NCBI RefSeq assembly: GCF_028368995.1
Contig: NZ_JAQNDL010000001.1
Span: forward strand, 3,064,001 to 3,128,000
Length of the DNA stretch: 64,000 nucleotides
Direction: 5' to 3'
Source: Nannocystis bainbridge
GTDB taxonomy: Bacteria; Myxococcota_A; Polyangia; Nannocystales; Nannocystaceae
Below, piece after piece: positions 16,076 to 23,285 of this stretch. The translations under genes were made by a program, and so were the position numbers. Below the pieces are notes generated by a model. It saw only the letters and a program-made list of their open reading frames with translations, ran no database searches and was not told the DNA's origin. How positions within the stretch are numbered: the stretch's first letter is position 1; every line of letters starts with the position of its first letter.

Positions 16076-16999
16076 TCACGCCGGCACCGGGCCGAACTTG
16101 CCGAGCTCGAAGTCGCGGACCGCGGCCGCCAGCTCGCTGCGGGTGTTCATCACGAACGGCCCGTACGACGCGATCGGCTCGTCGATGGGCTCACCGGCCA
16201 GGACCACCAGATGCGCGTCGTCCTTGGCCACCAGCTCGACGAACGCCCCCGAGTTCTCGAACACCAGCAGCTCGCCGTCGCGGGCGTGCTCGCTGCCCGA
16301 CTTCGCGTGGCCCGACTCGACCAGCACCAGCGCGTTGTGGTGCTCCGGCAGCGGCACGCGCACGCGGTGCCTCGCCCGCAGCTCGACGTCGAGCAGCGTG
16401 ATCGGCGTGTGCGTGCGCGCCGGTCCGCGGGCCCCCGCGAACTCGCCGGCGATCACCCGCACGCGGCCCGCGTCGTCGTCGAGTTCGACGCTCGGGATGT
16501 CGGCCGCGGTGATCGGTTGATACCCCGGCTCGCTCATCTTCAGCCGCGCCGGCAGGTTGACCCACAGCTGCAAGAAGCGCACGGCACCGCCGCGGCGGGC
16601 GAACTCCTGCTCGTGATACTCCTCGTGCAGGATGCCCCCGGCCGCCGTCATCCACTGGACATCACCGGGCCCGATGATCCCCGAATGCCCGGCCGTGTCG
16701 CGGTGCGCGATCGTGCCTTCCCACGCCAGGCTCACCGTCTCGAACCCGCGATGCGGATGCCAGCCGACGCCGCGCCGCCCCTGCGTCAGCGCCGGATAGG
16801 CCTGCCGCGGGTGATGGTCGAGCAACAGGAACGGGCTCACCCGCTCCATCGGCAAGCTGCGGCTCGGGAACACCCCGCGCACTTGAAATCCATCGCCGAC
16901 CCAGTGCATCGGGCCGCCGCGGTGCACGGCCTCGACGCGGCGGGCTCGCCCCGGGAGTTCGAGGCCAGGAAGGGTCGGAGTCGTGATCGTCGTGTCCAT
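16076..16999 (-). CDS. pirin family protein
   Basis: 307 residues from ATG 16999, a normal length for bicupin pirins. The metal-binding residues are in GWHPHRGFETVS (two His) and GILHEEYHEQE (His and Glu) of the N-terminal cupin. The C-terminal cupin has IASYGPFVMNT. Bacterial pirins include quercetin 2,3-dioxygenase-like enzymes and redox-sensing regulators. A LysR gene lies upstream in the same direction, and a repeated ggtgatg element in the gap suggests it is the regulator of this gene. Confidence 0.9.
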   Translation of the reverse strand: MDTTITTPTLPGLELPGRARRVEAVHRGGPMHWVGDGFQVRGVFPSRSLPMERVSPFLLLDHHPRQAYPALTQGRRGVGWHPHRGFETVSLAWEGTIAHRDTAGHSGIIGPGDVQWMTAAGGILHEEYHEQEFARRGGAVRFLQLWVNLPARLKMSEPGYQPITAADIPSVELDDDAGRVRVIAGEFAGARGPARTHTPITLLDVELRARHRVRVPLPEHHNALVLVESGHAKSGSEHARDGELLVFENSGAFVELVAKDDAHLVVLAGEPIDEPIASYGPFVMNTRSELAAAVRDFELGKFGPVPA

Positions 17000-17045
17000 G
17001 GTCCGACATCATGACGCCGCGCCTCGCCAGCGGAACTGCGCCGCA

Positions 17046-17074
17046 GGTGATGCCCGCCATCACCCGAGGTGATG
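17046..17074 (-). promoter_or_regulatory. ggtgatg repeat operator upstream of pirin
   Basis: ggtgatg (17046-17052) and catcacc (17058-17064) form an inverted repeat with a 5-bp spacer, and a third copy ggtgatg lies at 17068-17074. The site is 47-75 bp before the pirin start. It is a candidate LysR-regulator site, although it does not carry the usual T-N11-A core clearly. Confidence 0.4.
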
Positions 17075-17145
17075 CCCCGAATTCACGCCACAACCCCCGC
17101 GCTGCCGCAGTGGCACGAATCGACGGATCGCCAGCACACGCGGCT

Positions 17146-18072
17146 TCACGCCGCGGCCGTCGATCCACGCAGCGCCAGGCGACACAGATCGGTCAGCCGA
17201 TCGACCGCCCAGCCCGCGACCGGCCCGAGCGGCGACCGCTTGCGTCGCACCAGCGTCAGCTGTCGCAGCGGCGGCGCGTCGCCCCACGCGGCCAGGTTCA
17301 GCGCCACCAGCTCCCCGCGACCCATCGCCTCGCGCACCAGGTGCTCGGGCTCGTGACCCCAACCGAGCCCGCCGACGATCAGCGCGTGCTTCGTCGAGAG
17401 ATCGGCCACGCGCCACGTCCGCGCCGACAGCACCCCGCGATTGGCCGAACCGCGCCCGTCGGCCGCGCGCTCGCTGAGCACGATCTGCACCGCCGACCCC
17501 AGCGCCGCGTCGTCGATCGGCCCCACGATCGCGGCCAGCGGGTGCGACGGCGCCGCGACGGCGATCATCTTCAAATCGGCCAGCTGGCGCTGCTCGAGCC
17601 CCCTGAGGTCCGCGTCGATGCCGGCGATCCCCAGCGTCGCCCGGCGCTCGCGCACCATCGCCGTCACGGCGTCGAGCATCTCGGTGGCGATCGTCAGCTC
17701 GACCCCCGGGTGCGCCGCCGCGAACTCGCGGGCGAAGCCGACCAGCGCCGCGCTCGGGAACATGGCGTCGACCACCAGCGAGAGCCGCGTCTCCTCGCCC
17801 CGCTGCAGCCGCGCCACCACGGCCTCGACGGCCTCGAAGTCGGCGTGGATCTGCTCGGCGGCCGCCACCAGCGCCGCCCCGTGCTCGGTCAGCACCGGCA
17901 CGCGCCCCGTCCTGTCGAACAACTTCAGCTGGAGCTGCGCCTCGAGCCGCTGGATCGACTGACTGACCGCCGCCTGCACCCGCCCGAGCTGGCGCGCCGC
18001 CGCGGTGAAGCTGCCGGCCTCGGCGACGGCGCGGAGGGTGCGGAGCTGGTCGATGCTGATCGCCTCGAGCAC
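17146..18072 (-). CDS. LysR-family transcriptional regulator
   Basis: 308 residues from GTG 18072. The N-terminal winged helix (about 5-65: IDQLRTLRAVAEAGSFTAAARQL, AAVSQSIQRLEAQLQLKLFDR) is typical LysR. The effector domain follows (90-300) with LSLVVDAMFPSAAL, PGVELTIATEM and LGIAGIDADLRG. The family binds an effector and activates or represses an adjacent gene. The nearest gene, downstream in the same direction, is pirin. No bound effector can be guessed from the sequence. Confidence 0.9.
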   Translation of the reverse strand: MLEAISIDQLRTLRAVAEAGSFTAAARQLGRVQAAVSQSIQRLEAQLQLKLFDRTGRVPVLTEHGAALVAAAEQIHADFEAVEAVVARLQRGEETRLSLVVDAMFPSAALVGFAREFAAAHPGVELTIATEMLDAVTAMVRERRATLGIAGIDADLRGLEQRQLADLKMIAVAAPSHPLAAIVGPIDDAALGSAVQIVLSERAADGRGSANRGVLSARTWRVADLSTKHALIVGGLGWGHEPEHLVREAMGRGELVALNLAAWGDAPPLRQLTLVRRKRSPLGPVAGWAVDRLTDLCRLALRGSTAAA

Positions 18073-18150
18073 GATCCGCAGTGCACCACATCTTGCGCCG
18101 TTTTACACGCGCCGCCGGGCCCAGGGCGCGAGCGCCCCGGCAAAAATCAA

Positions 18151-18218
18151 ATGTCCCGGCGGACATGTCGCTCGGGACCCGCGGGCCCTGGACAATCAAC
18201 ATGTCCGTTCGGACATGT
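18151..18218. repeat. two CATG-14 hairpins
   Basis: atgtcc-cggc-ggacat at 18151-18166, followed by one decayed unit, and acatgtcc-gttc-ggacatgt at 18199-18218 (perfect 8-bp arms). The second ends 2 bp from the stop codon of the minus-strand lipoprotein gene. Confidence 0.85.
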
Positions 18219-18220
18219 CC

Positions 18221-18592
18221 TCAGATACTGCCCGCGAGCACCGCCTTGCAGCTGCCCGCCTCGCACGCGCAGTGGCCCCCGCAGTCCATCGTGTTCGGCG
18301 CGCACTGCATCGTGCACATCACGTCGGTGCAGTCCGGCTTCTGCGCCGCGGGCACGCAGCTCGCGGGGTGGCAGCACGAGGCCGGCACGCAGTCCGCGTC
18401 GACCTTGCAGGTGCCCTCGACCTCGCCGCCCTCGGCGCCCGCGGTCACCGGCTTCGGCGGCTCGCTGACGGGCGGAGGCTCGGTCGCCGGCTCGGCCGCG
18501 GGCTTCGGCTGGCAGGCCGCGACCAGGGCGAGCAACGCCGCCCCGAGGCAGCGGGACGGCACGGAGAGGTCCTTCGAGAGACGGGCAAGCAT
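18221..18592 (-). CDS. small Cys-rich lipoprotein
   Basis: 123 residues from ATG 18592. A basic N-terminus, a hydrophobic core and the lipobox LVAAC are followed by a Pro/Glu linker (about 28-55). A compact domain with fourteen or so cysteines follows (CKVDADCVPASCCHPASC...CTDVMCTMQCAPNTMDCGGHCACEAGSC). The spacing resembles the Cys-rich modules common in myxobacterial surface proteins. Disulfide-rich and surface-exposed; function unknown. Confidence 0.75.
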   Translation of the reverse strand: MLARLSKDLSVPSRCLGAALLALVAACQPKPAAEPATEPPPVSEPPKPVTAGAEGGEVEGTCKVDADCVPASCCHPASCVPAAQKPDCTDVMCTMQCAPNTMDCGGHCACEAGSCKAVLAGSI

Positions 18593-18650
18593 GCGCCCCT
18601 GTATGCCGCCGAACCCGGCCGCGTTCCACCACCGACTCGCCCGATCGGGC

Positions 18651-18694
18651 GTGCCGGGCTCGACCGCAGCCGGCCGCGGTCGAGCCCGGCGCGC
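18651..18694 (-). terminator. large GC-rich hairpin after the caspase-like gene
   Basis: A perfect 15-bp inverted repeat (18654-18668 with 18677-18691, loop of 8) extends to 18 bp with one wobble. A second short palindrome, cgcccgatcgggcg, adjoins it at 18639-18652. It lies 49 bp after the stop of the caspase-like gene. No T-run follows, so it may be a Rho-assisted terminator or processing barrier. Confidence 0.5.
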
Positions 18695-18742
18695 CCGCGC
18701 AGCCCCTCGCGGAGGACGCGCGGGCCCACCCGGACGCGCCGC

Positions 18743-20185
18743 CTACTGCCCGCCGAACACCGCCAGCGCAGCCGCGGCCTTGCGCACCGCGTCCCGGTCC
18801 GGCGTCTCCGCGAACATCTCACGCAGCGGCAGGTCGACCAGCGTCAGTGTCTGCCTGTCCAAAATCAACGTGCACTCCCCGTGCGCCGCCTCGACCTTGT
18901 GCGCCAGCTCGGAGGTGATGACCCACCCGTGCGCCTCGAGCCGCGACACGCACTGCGCCGGCACGCAGCCCGCACGCAGCGCGAACGTGATGCGCTCCGG
19001 TCGGAGTTGCAGGCACTCGAGCAGATCGGCCACGAGCCCCGGCGCGTCGAGCCAGGCCGGCCGCAGCGACAGGTCCTCGACCAGGACCCCGCGCAGCTTC
19101 TCCGTCGCCTCGTAGCGGACGCTGTAGTGGCCGTCGGGGAAGCTGACGCCGCTGCCCTCGACGGACACCGCCGACGACGCCCACTTGAAGCGCGCGCGCA
19201 GCCGGCTGACCACGCGCCCGAGCTCCTCCTCCAGGTGCTCGCCGAGCGCCGCGTTCGCGCGCGTCTCGAGGTACGCCTGCGAATAATGGGTGCGCGACAG
19301 CCCGGTCAAGACCTCCTTGACGAGGATCTGCCGCGCGCCGACCGACATCTCCACCGTGTCGAACAGTCGACCATCGATGCCGAGCGCGCCCTGGCTCAAG
19401 ATCGGGCCGCTGAAGTCCGCGAGCACCAGCGCCTCGTCGGACGCGTCATGCAGTGACAGCACCGAGCGCGTCGAGGGGGCCCATCGGTGGATCTGCGCCG
19501 CCAAGAATTCGTGGAGGCGCGAGACGGTCAACATCCGCTCGACCAGCGCCCCCGGCTCCTCGCCGCGCAGGGCCGGCAGCAACAGCGCGGTGAACAGGCC
19601 GTGCTGCGGGTTCGGCGATCGCGTCGGCGCGCTCTCGGCCGACATCGCCAGGATCGTCACCCCCTCGAGGGTGCGCAGCGACGCGTCGAACGCCTCGGGG
19701 GCCGTCGGGCGCGCATCGAGCACGATGAGCTTCTGCTCGGCGGGCGAGCTGGCGAGGATCTCCGCGACCACGGACAGCGACACCAGGCAGCTCGCATCGT
19801 CGTCCGCGAAAGCGTCCTGCGGCACCAGATAGGCCGCGGGATCGCCGACGAGGTGGTGCCCGCGACCGCTGAAGTAGAAGATCACCCGGTCACCCGCGGC
19901 GCTCGACCGGACCAGCTCTCGCAGCGCCTTGACGATCGCGCCGCGCGACGGCGTCGCCCCTCGCCCCGACACCAGCGCCTTGACGCCCTCGAGGTCGGCC
20001 TCGAGCTGCGGCACGTCGCGGAAGCAGTCCGCGAACCCGAGCGCGTCGTTGCGGCAGGTCGTCAGCGGCTCGAAGCCGCAGTCGCGGTCGTAATCGTCGA
20101 TCCCGACGGCGAGCACCCTGGCCCGTCCGGGCGCGGCCTGCCCGCTCAGGGCCTCGCGCTGCCGCTGGGAGAGTCCGCCCGGCAT
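18743..20185 (-). CDS. caspase-fold (peptidase C14) protein with both catalytic residues replaced
   Basis: 480 residues from ATG 20185. The first 240 residues follow the p20-like caspase fold: ARVLAVGIDDYD, LTTCRNDALGFADCF, RGAIVKALRELV, DRVIFYFSGRGHH, LVPQDAF, QKLIVLDARPTAP. The catalytic His normally sits in SGHG; here that position is R108 (SGRG). The catalytic Cys normally follows LDA; here it is R159 (LDARP). The protein is therefore predicted to be an inactive pseudo-caspase, perhaps a scaffold or a decoy. The C-terminal 240 residues are an unrecognised domain that may be the effector or binding part. No partner gene is obvious nearby. Confidence 0.75.
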   Translation of the reverse strand: MPGGLSQRQREALSGQAAPGRARVLAVGIDDYDRDCGFEPLTTCRNDALGFADCFRDVPQLEADLEGVKALVSGRGATPSRGAIVKALRELVRSSAAGDRVIFYFSGRGHHLVGDPAAYLVPQDAFADDDASCLVSLSVVAEILASSPAEQKLIVLDARPTAPEAFDASLRTLEGVTILAMSAESAPTRSPNPQHGLFTALLLPALRGEEPGALVERMLTVSRLHEFLAAQIHRWAPSTRSVLSLHDASDEALVLADFSGPILSQGALGIDGRLFDTVEMSVGARQILVKEVLTGLSRTHYSQAYLETRANAALGEHLEEELGRVVSRLRARFKWASSAVSVEGSGVSFPDGHYSVRYEATEKLRGVLVEDLSLRPAWLDAPGLVADLLECLQLRPERITFALRAGCVPAQCVSRLEAHGWVITSELAHKVEAAHGECTLILDRQTLTLVDLPLREMFAETPDRDAVRKAAAALAVFGGQ

Positions 20186-20310
20186 GGGAGCGGGCTGCCT
20201 AGCACGGCGCCCAACCGCGAGCAACCACGCGGCCCGGGGCTCGCGTGGCGTGCCGTGCGCCCGGCGCGAGCCCGGCCGTCCGCAGACCGCTCGCACCTGA
20301 GTTTCCGAGA

Positions 20311-20324
20311 TGTCTCAAAAGACA
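20311..20324. repeat. short CATG-14 type hairpin
   Basis: tgtct-caaa-agaca, a perfect 5-bp stem with a 4-base loop, in the 147-bp gap before the caspase-like gene. Confidence 0.6.
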
Positions 20325-20332
20325 GCTTGTGT

Positions 20333-20764
20333 TCACACGCCGGTGCGCACCAGCGCCGGCCGCTCGGGGTCAGCCCCCGGCAGCGTCGCCGCCTCGGCCA
20401 GCGCCGCCGTCACCTCGTCCGCCCGCGCCCCGCCGAACTCCGCGTCGGCCAGCAGGCGCACCAGCGGATGCGTCGCCCCGCGAGCGGCCGCCCGCCACGC
20501 CTGCGTGCTCGCGCCCACCGTCACCGCGTCGATCGTGCCCGCCGCCTGCAGCGCGCGCAGGTGAGCCACCACCAGCCCGCGGACCTCGTCGCACAGCCAG
20601 TCCCAGTCGACCTCCCAGTCGCGGACCAGCGCGCGCAGCTCGGGCTCGGGCAGCGGCACCGCGTAGAGCTCGAAGCCCCGCGGGTACGCCGACACGTGGG
20701 CCTCGGCCGCTGCAGAGGCGAGCGCGCGCAGCGGCGCGGCGAGGGCATCGAGCAGGTCCTGCAC
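20333..20764 (-). CDS. hypothetical protein, 143 residues
   Basis: GTG 20764 start, with a TAACCT hexamer 6 bp upstream. It is predominantly helical and rich in Ala, Leu and acidic residues, with a Trp pair (DWEVDWDWLCDE) near residue 50. No membrane segment, signal or known domain is seen. It is the last of three close minus-strand genes (ferritin-like, RidA-like, this one). Codon bias and the strand-consistent context support it being real, but no function can be assigned. Confidence 0.55.
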   Translation of the reverse strand: MQDLLDALAAPLRALASAAAEAHVSAYPRGFELYAVPLPEPELRALVRDWEVDWDWLCDEVRGLVVAHLRALQAAGTIDAVTVGASTQAWRAAARGATHPLVRLLADAEFGGARADEVTAALAEAATLPGADPERPALVRTGV

Positions 20765-20770
20765 GCGCGA

Positions 20771-20776
20771 AGGTTA
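20771..20776 (-). promoter_or_regulatory. -10 hexamer TAACCT, leaderless geometry
   Basis: 6 bp separate the hexamer from GTG 20764; it lies in the 41-bp gap after the RidA-like gene, so it could be an internal promoter. Confidence 0.45.
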
Positions 20777-20805
20777 CCCGATCGGGAACACGAGCCTTCC
20801 CCAGT

Positions 20806-21207
20806 TCACAGCGGCGCGTACACGTCCGCCTCGATCTCGATCAGCATCGCCGGATCGATCAGCCGCCGCACCTCGACCATCGTCGTCGTCGGTCGGTCCT
20901 CTTTAAAAAATTCCGCGTGGGCGCGCCCGTACTCGGCCCAGCGGTCGATCTCCGTCACGAACATCCGCGTCCGCACGATCCGTGTCCGGTCCGTCCCGAA
21001 CGGTCGCAGCGCCTGCTCGATCAGCTCCAGGCAGCGGCGAGCCTGCGCGTACGCGTCGCCCGGCGCGAACACCCCCGCGCCGCTCGCGTCGATCGGCGCC
21101 GTGCCTGTCACGAAGATCAGGTCGCCGGCTCGCAGCGCCCGGCAGTAGCCGACTTGCTGCTCCCACGGCGCCTGCGAGTAGACCCGCTCGAAGTCCTTCT
21201 GGCTCAC
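20806..21207 (-). CDS. RidA-like (YjgF/YER057c/UK114) protein
   Basis: 133 residues from GTG 21207, four bases after the preceding gene. Family marks are RAGDLIFVTGTAP, DAYAQARRCLELIEQAL, RTRMFVTEIDRW and the C-terminal LIEIEADVYAPL. Archetypal RidA has a conserved Arg that holds the imine substrate in a P-x-R-S context. Here that region reads EDRPTTTMVEV and the Arg does not align, so this is more likely one of the other Rid subfamilies, with imine deaminase activity uncertain. Confidence 0.85.
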   Translation of the reverse strand: MSQKDFERVYSQAPWEQQVGYCRALRAGDLIFVTGTAPIDASGAGVFAPGDAYAQARRCLELIEQALRPFGTDRTRIVRTRMFVTEIDRWAEYGRAHAEFFKEDRPTTTMVEVRRLIDPAMLIEIEADVYAPL

Positions 21208-21211
21208 GCGC

Positions 21212-21922
21212 TCACGCTAACACGGGCGCGGCGGCCTGGGTCTCGCACACCCGTCGCCGCACCCCGGTGACGAGGCTCCACAGCCGCCGCGGCGCCCCCT
21301 CGATCGCCAGCGCGCGCAGCGTCGCTCGGTGATCGATCAGCACCAGCGTGCACGCGGCCGCGGCCACCACGAACCACACCGCGCTGAAGATCGCCCGCCG
21401 CCACGGCGACGCCGTCTGTTGGCGGAAGAATCCGCAGTGGAACTCGAGGTGGGCCTCCTCGTCGCCGCAGATCTCCCGCAGCACCTGTCCCATCGAACAG
21501 GTCCCCAATCGCTCCGCGATCATCCCGTAGAAGCCGATGCCGATGACCTCGGCCACCAGCAGCACCAGCAGCTTGAGTCGCAGCCCCAGCAGCCGGCGCC
21601 CGTGCACGAACAGGCGGTCGGTCCACGCCGAGCCGCGCAGCGATCCTCCCAGGGCGCGCACCATCGCCGCCAGGATCCGCGCATGCCGGCCCTCTTCCTT
21701 GACGAACAGCTTCAGCGCCGCCCGATAGTCGGCGTCGACGCCTGCCAGGTGCGAGCGCTCGATCTCGCGGACGATCCGCCCCTCACCGCTCTCGCCGACC
21801 TGGAAGATCGCCAGCGACCGGCACAGCGGCGCCTGCCAGCGCGGCGGCACCCCTGCGGCCTCGACCACCGGCAACGGCCTGCGCGCGTTCTCTTCGAAGT
21901 GCTGTCTCCACGGGCTCCACAT
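21212..21922 (-). CDS. ferritin-like di-iron membrane protein
   Basis: 236 residues from ATG 21922. Two helix pairs carry metal-ligand patterns: FVKEEGRHARIL (ExxH) near residue 75 and CGDEEAHLEFH (ExxH) near 160, with further acidic residues in EGRIVREIERSH and AEVIGIGFYGMIAERL. This is the ferritin-like superfamily arrangement. The second half has a strong membrane helix (RAIFSAVWFVVAAAACTLVLI). Such membrane di-iron proteins are often oxidases or hydroxylases; the substrate is unknown. It is the first gene of a small operon and has 21-bp-phased repeats about 60 bp upstream. Confidence 0.65.
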   Translation of the reverse strand: MWSPWRQHFEENARRPLPVVEAAGVPPRWQAPLCRSLAIFQVGESGEGRIVREIERSHLAGVDADYRAALKLFVKEEGRHARILAAMVRALGGSLRGSAWTDRLFVHGRRLLGLRLKLLVLLVAEVIGIGFYGMIAERLGTCSMGQVLREICGDEEAHLEFHCGFFRQQTASPWRRAIFSAVWFVVAAAACTLVLIDHRATLRALAIEGAPRRLWSLVTGVRRRVCETQAAAPVLA

Positions 21923-21983
21923 GCGAGCGCCTCCTGCGCTCGCTCATACGCCCGGGCTTGGGTGCATCGTGCCCGTCAACCCA

Positions 21984-22059
21984 GCGAACGGTCGCAACCG
22001 CGGGGCGAACGGTCGCCTCGCCGCGGCCTCCACTTCACCACCCGCAGCGAACGGCCCGC
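21984..22059 (-). promoter_or_regulatory. phased gcgaccgttcg repeats upstream of the ferritin-like operon
   Basis: On the minus strand gcgaccgttcgc occurs at 21984-21995 and 22005-22016 (21 bp apart), and a weaker copy starts at 22047 (42 bp further). The nearest copy is 61 bp before the start codon. The sequence, orientation and distance match the element at 13181-13213. The remainder of this 247-bp gap holds nothing else recognisable. Confidence 0.6.
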
Positions 22060-22169
22060 CGCGCTCGCCACCGCGACCTCCGCTTCACTCACCCCTCGCA
22101 TCATCGCGCCCCGCGACCTGCCGACATCCCCGCGAAGGTGCCGGCCCGTCGCTCGCGGTCACCCGCCGC

Positions 22170-23033
22170 TCACCACTTGTAAAAACCTTCGCCCGACTTC
22201 TTCCCGAGCTTGCCTGCCGCCACCATCTCGCGGAGCAGCGCCGGCGGGCGGAAGTGGTCGCCCTGTTGCAGGTTGGCCGCCAGGTACTCGGCAATGTTGA
22301 GGCGCACGTCGAGCCCGACCAGGTCGGTCAGCTTGAGCGGGCCCATCGGGAAGCCGTAGCCGAGGCACATCGCCTTGTCGATGTCCTCTGCCGACGCCAC
22401 CTGCTCCTCGACCATGCGGATCGCCTCGAGCCCGATCACCAGGCCCAGGCGGCTGGTCGCGAAGCCGGGCGAGTCGCGGACCACGATGCAGTCCTTGCCG
22501 AGCTTCGCGCCCCAGCCTTGCACCGCCGCCAGCACCTCCGGCGCGGTCTGCTGCCCGACCACGATCTCGAGCAGCTTCATCACGTGCACCGGGTTGAAGA
22601 AATGCGTCCCGATCACCCGCTCCGGGTGGGGCAGCCCGGCCGCGATCGCCGTCACGCTGAGCGAGCTGGTGTTGGTCGCCAGCACCGCCGTCGACGCCAC
22701 GTGCGCCGCCACCTTCGTGAACAGCTCCTGCTTCAGCGCCAGCTTCTCGGGCACCGCCTCGACCACGAGATCGGCGCCGGTGACGGCCGCCGCCAGCTCG
22801 GTCTCGCCGCGCAGGGCCGCCAGCGTGGCCGTCCGCTGGGCCTCGGTGACCTTGCCCTTGGCCACCCCGCCGTCGAGGTTGGCGCGGATCTTCGTCAGCC
22901 CGGTCTCGACCAGGTCGGCGCGCACGTCGTAGAGGCGGGTCTCGAAGCCGGCGGCGGCGGCGACCTGGGCGATCCCGTGGCCCATGGTGCCGGCGCCGAT
23001 CACGGCGACCGTGGAGATTGCGGACGCAGTCAT
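22170..23033 (-). CDS. 3-hydroxybutyryl-CoA / 3-hydroxyacyl-CoA dehydrogenase
   Basis: 287 residues from ATG 23033, the usual length of single-function enzymes such as PaaH/Hbd. The NAD-binding GAGTMGHGIA starts at residue 13. Also present are NTSSLSVT (Ser-Ser near the active site), the catalytic His in GTHFFNPVHVMKLLEIV, the Glu partner and DSPGFATSRLG. It oxidises L-3-hydroxyacyl-CoA to 3-oxoacyl-CoA with NAD, in fatty acid or butanoate metabolism. It stands alone here. A TATAAC hexamer 7 bp before the ATG suggests a leaderless transcript. Confidence 0.93.
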   Translation of the reverse strand: MTASAISTVAVIGAGTMGHGIAQVAAAAGFETRLYDVRADLVETGLTKIRANLDGGVAKGKVTEAQRTATLAALRGETELAAAVTGADLVVEAVPEKLALKQELFTKVAAHVASTAVLATNTSSLSVTAIAAGLPHPERVIGTHFFNPVHVMKLLEIVVGQQTAPEVLAAVQGWGAKLGKDCIVVRDSPGFATSRLGLVIGLEAIRMVEEQVASAEDIDKAMCLGYGFPMGPLKLTDLVGLDVRLNIAEYLAANLQQGDHFRPPALLREMVAAGKLGKKSGEGFYKW

Positions 23034-23040
23034 GGCGCGG

Positions 23041-23046
23041 GTTATA
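23041..23046 (-). promoter_or_regulatory. -10 hexamer TATAAC, leaderless geometry
   Basis: 7 bp separate the hexamer from ATG 23033. Confidence 0.5.
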
Positions 23047-23120
23047 GCCCGACCGCGCCGCCCGCGAACCCGCGAAACTCGCCGGCTCGCGTGAGGCGCG
23101 GCGACCTGCGGGTCGCGCGA

Positions 23121-23155
23121 CCAAAACAAAAACGCCGAGGAGAGCGTCCTCGGCG
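23121..23155 (-). terminator. Rho-independent terminator of tRNA-Leu
   Basis: On the minus strand a perfect 9-bp stem (23147-23155 with 23133-23141, 5-base loop) is followed by TTTTTGTTTT. It begins directly after the CCA end of the tRNA. Confidence 0.92.
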
Positions 23156-23240
23156 TGGTGCGAAGGGAGGGACTCGAACCCTCACAGGTTACCCCACCAG
23201 ATCCTTAGTCTGGCGCGTCTACCAATTCCGCCACCTTCGC
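23156..23240 (-). tRNA. tRNA-Leu with anticodon AAG
   Basis: 85 bases on the minus strand with encoded CCA. The acceptor stem gcgaagg/ccttcgc pairs perfectly. The D-arm is GCGG-AATTGGTAGA-CGC. The anticodon stem CCAGA/TCTGG encloses the loop CTAAGGA, so positions 34-36 (23206-23204) read AAG. A long variable arm (tggggtaacctgt) and the T-arm GAGGG-TTCGAGT-CCCTC make it a class II tRNA, as expected for leucine. Bacterial leucine tRNAs for CUU/CUC normally carry GAG; A34 would probably need conversion to inosine. Confidence 0.93.
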
Positions 23241-23285
23241 GTGCGTGGCCTCCCCATGGGCTTCCCCAAGGGGAGGCGGTGTGTA

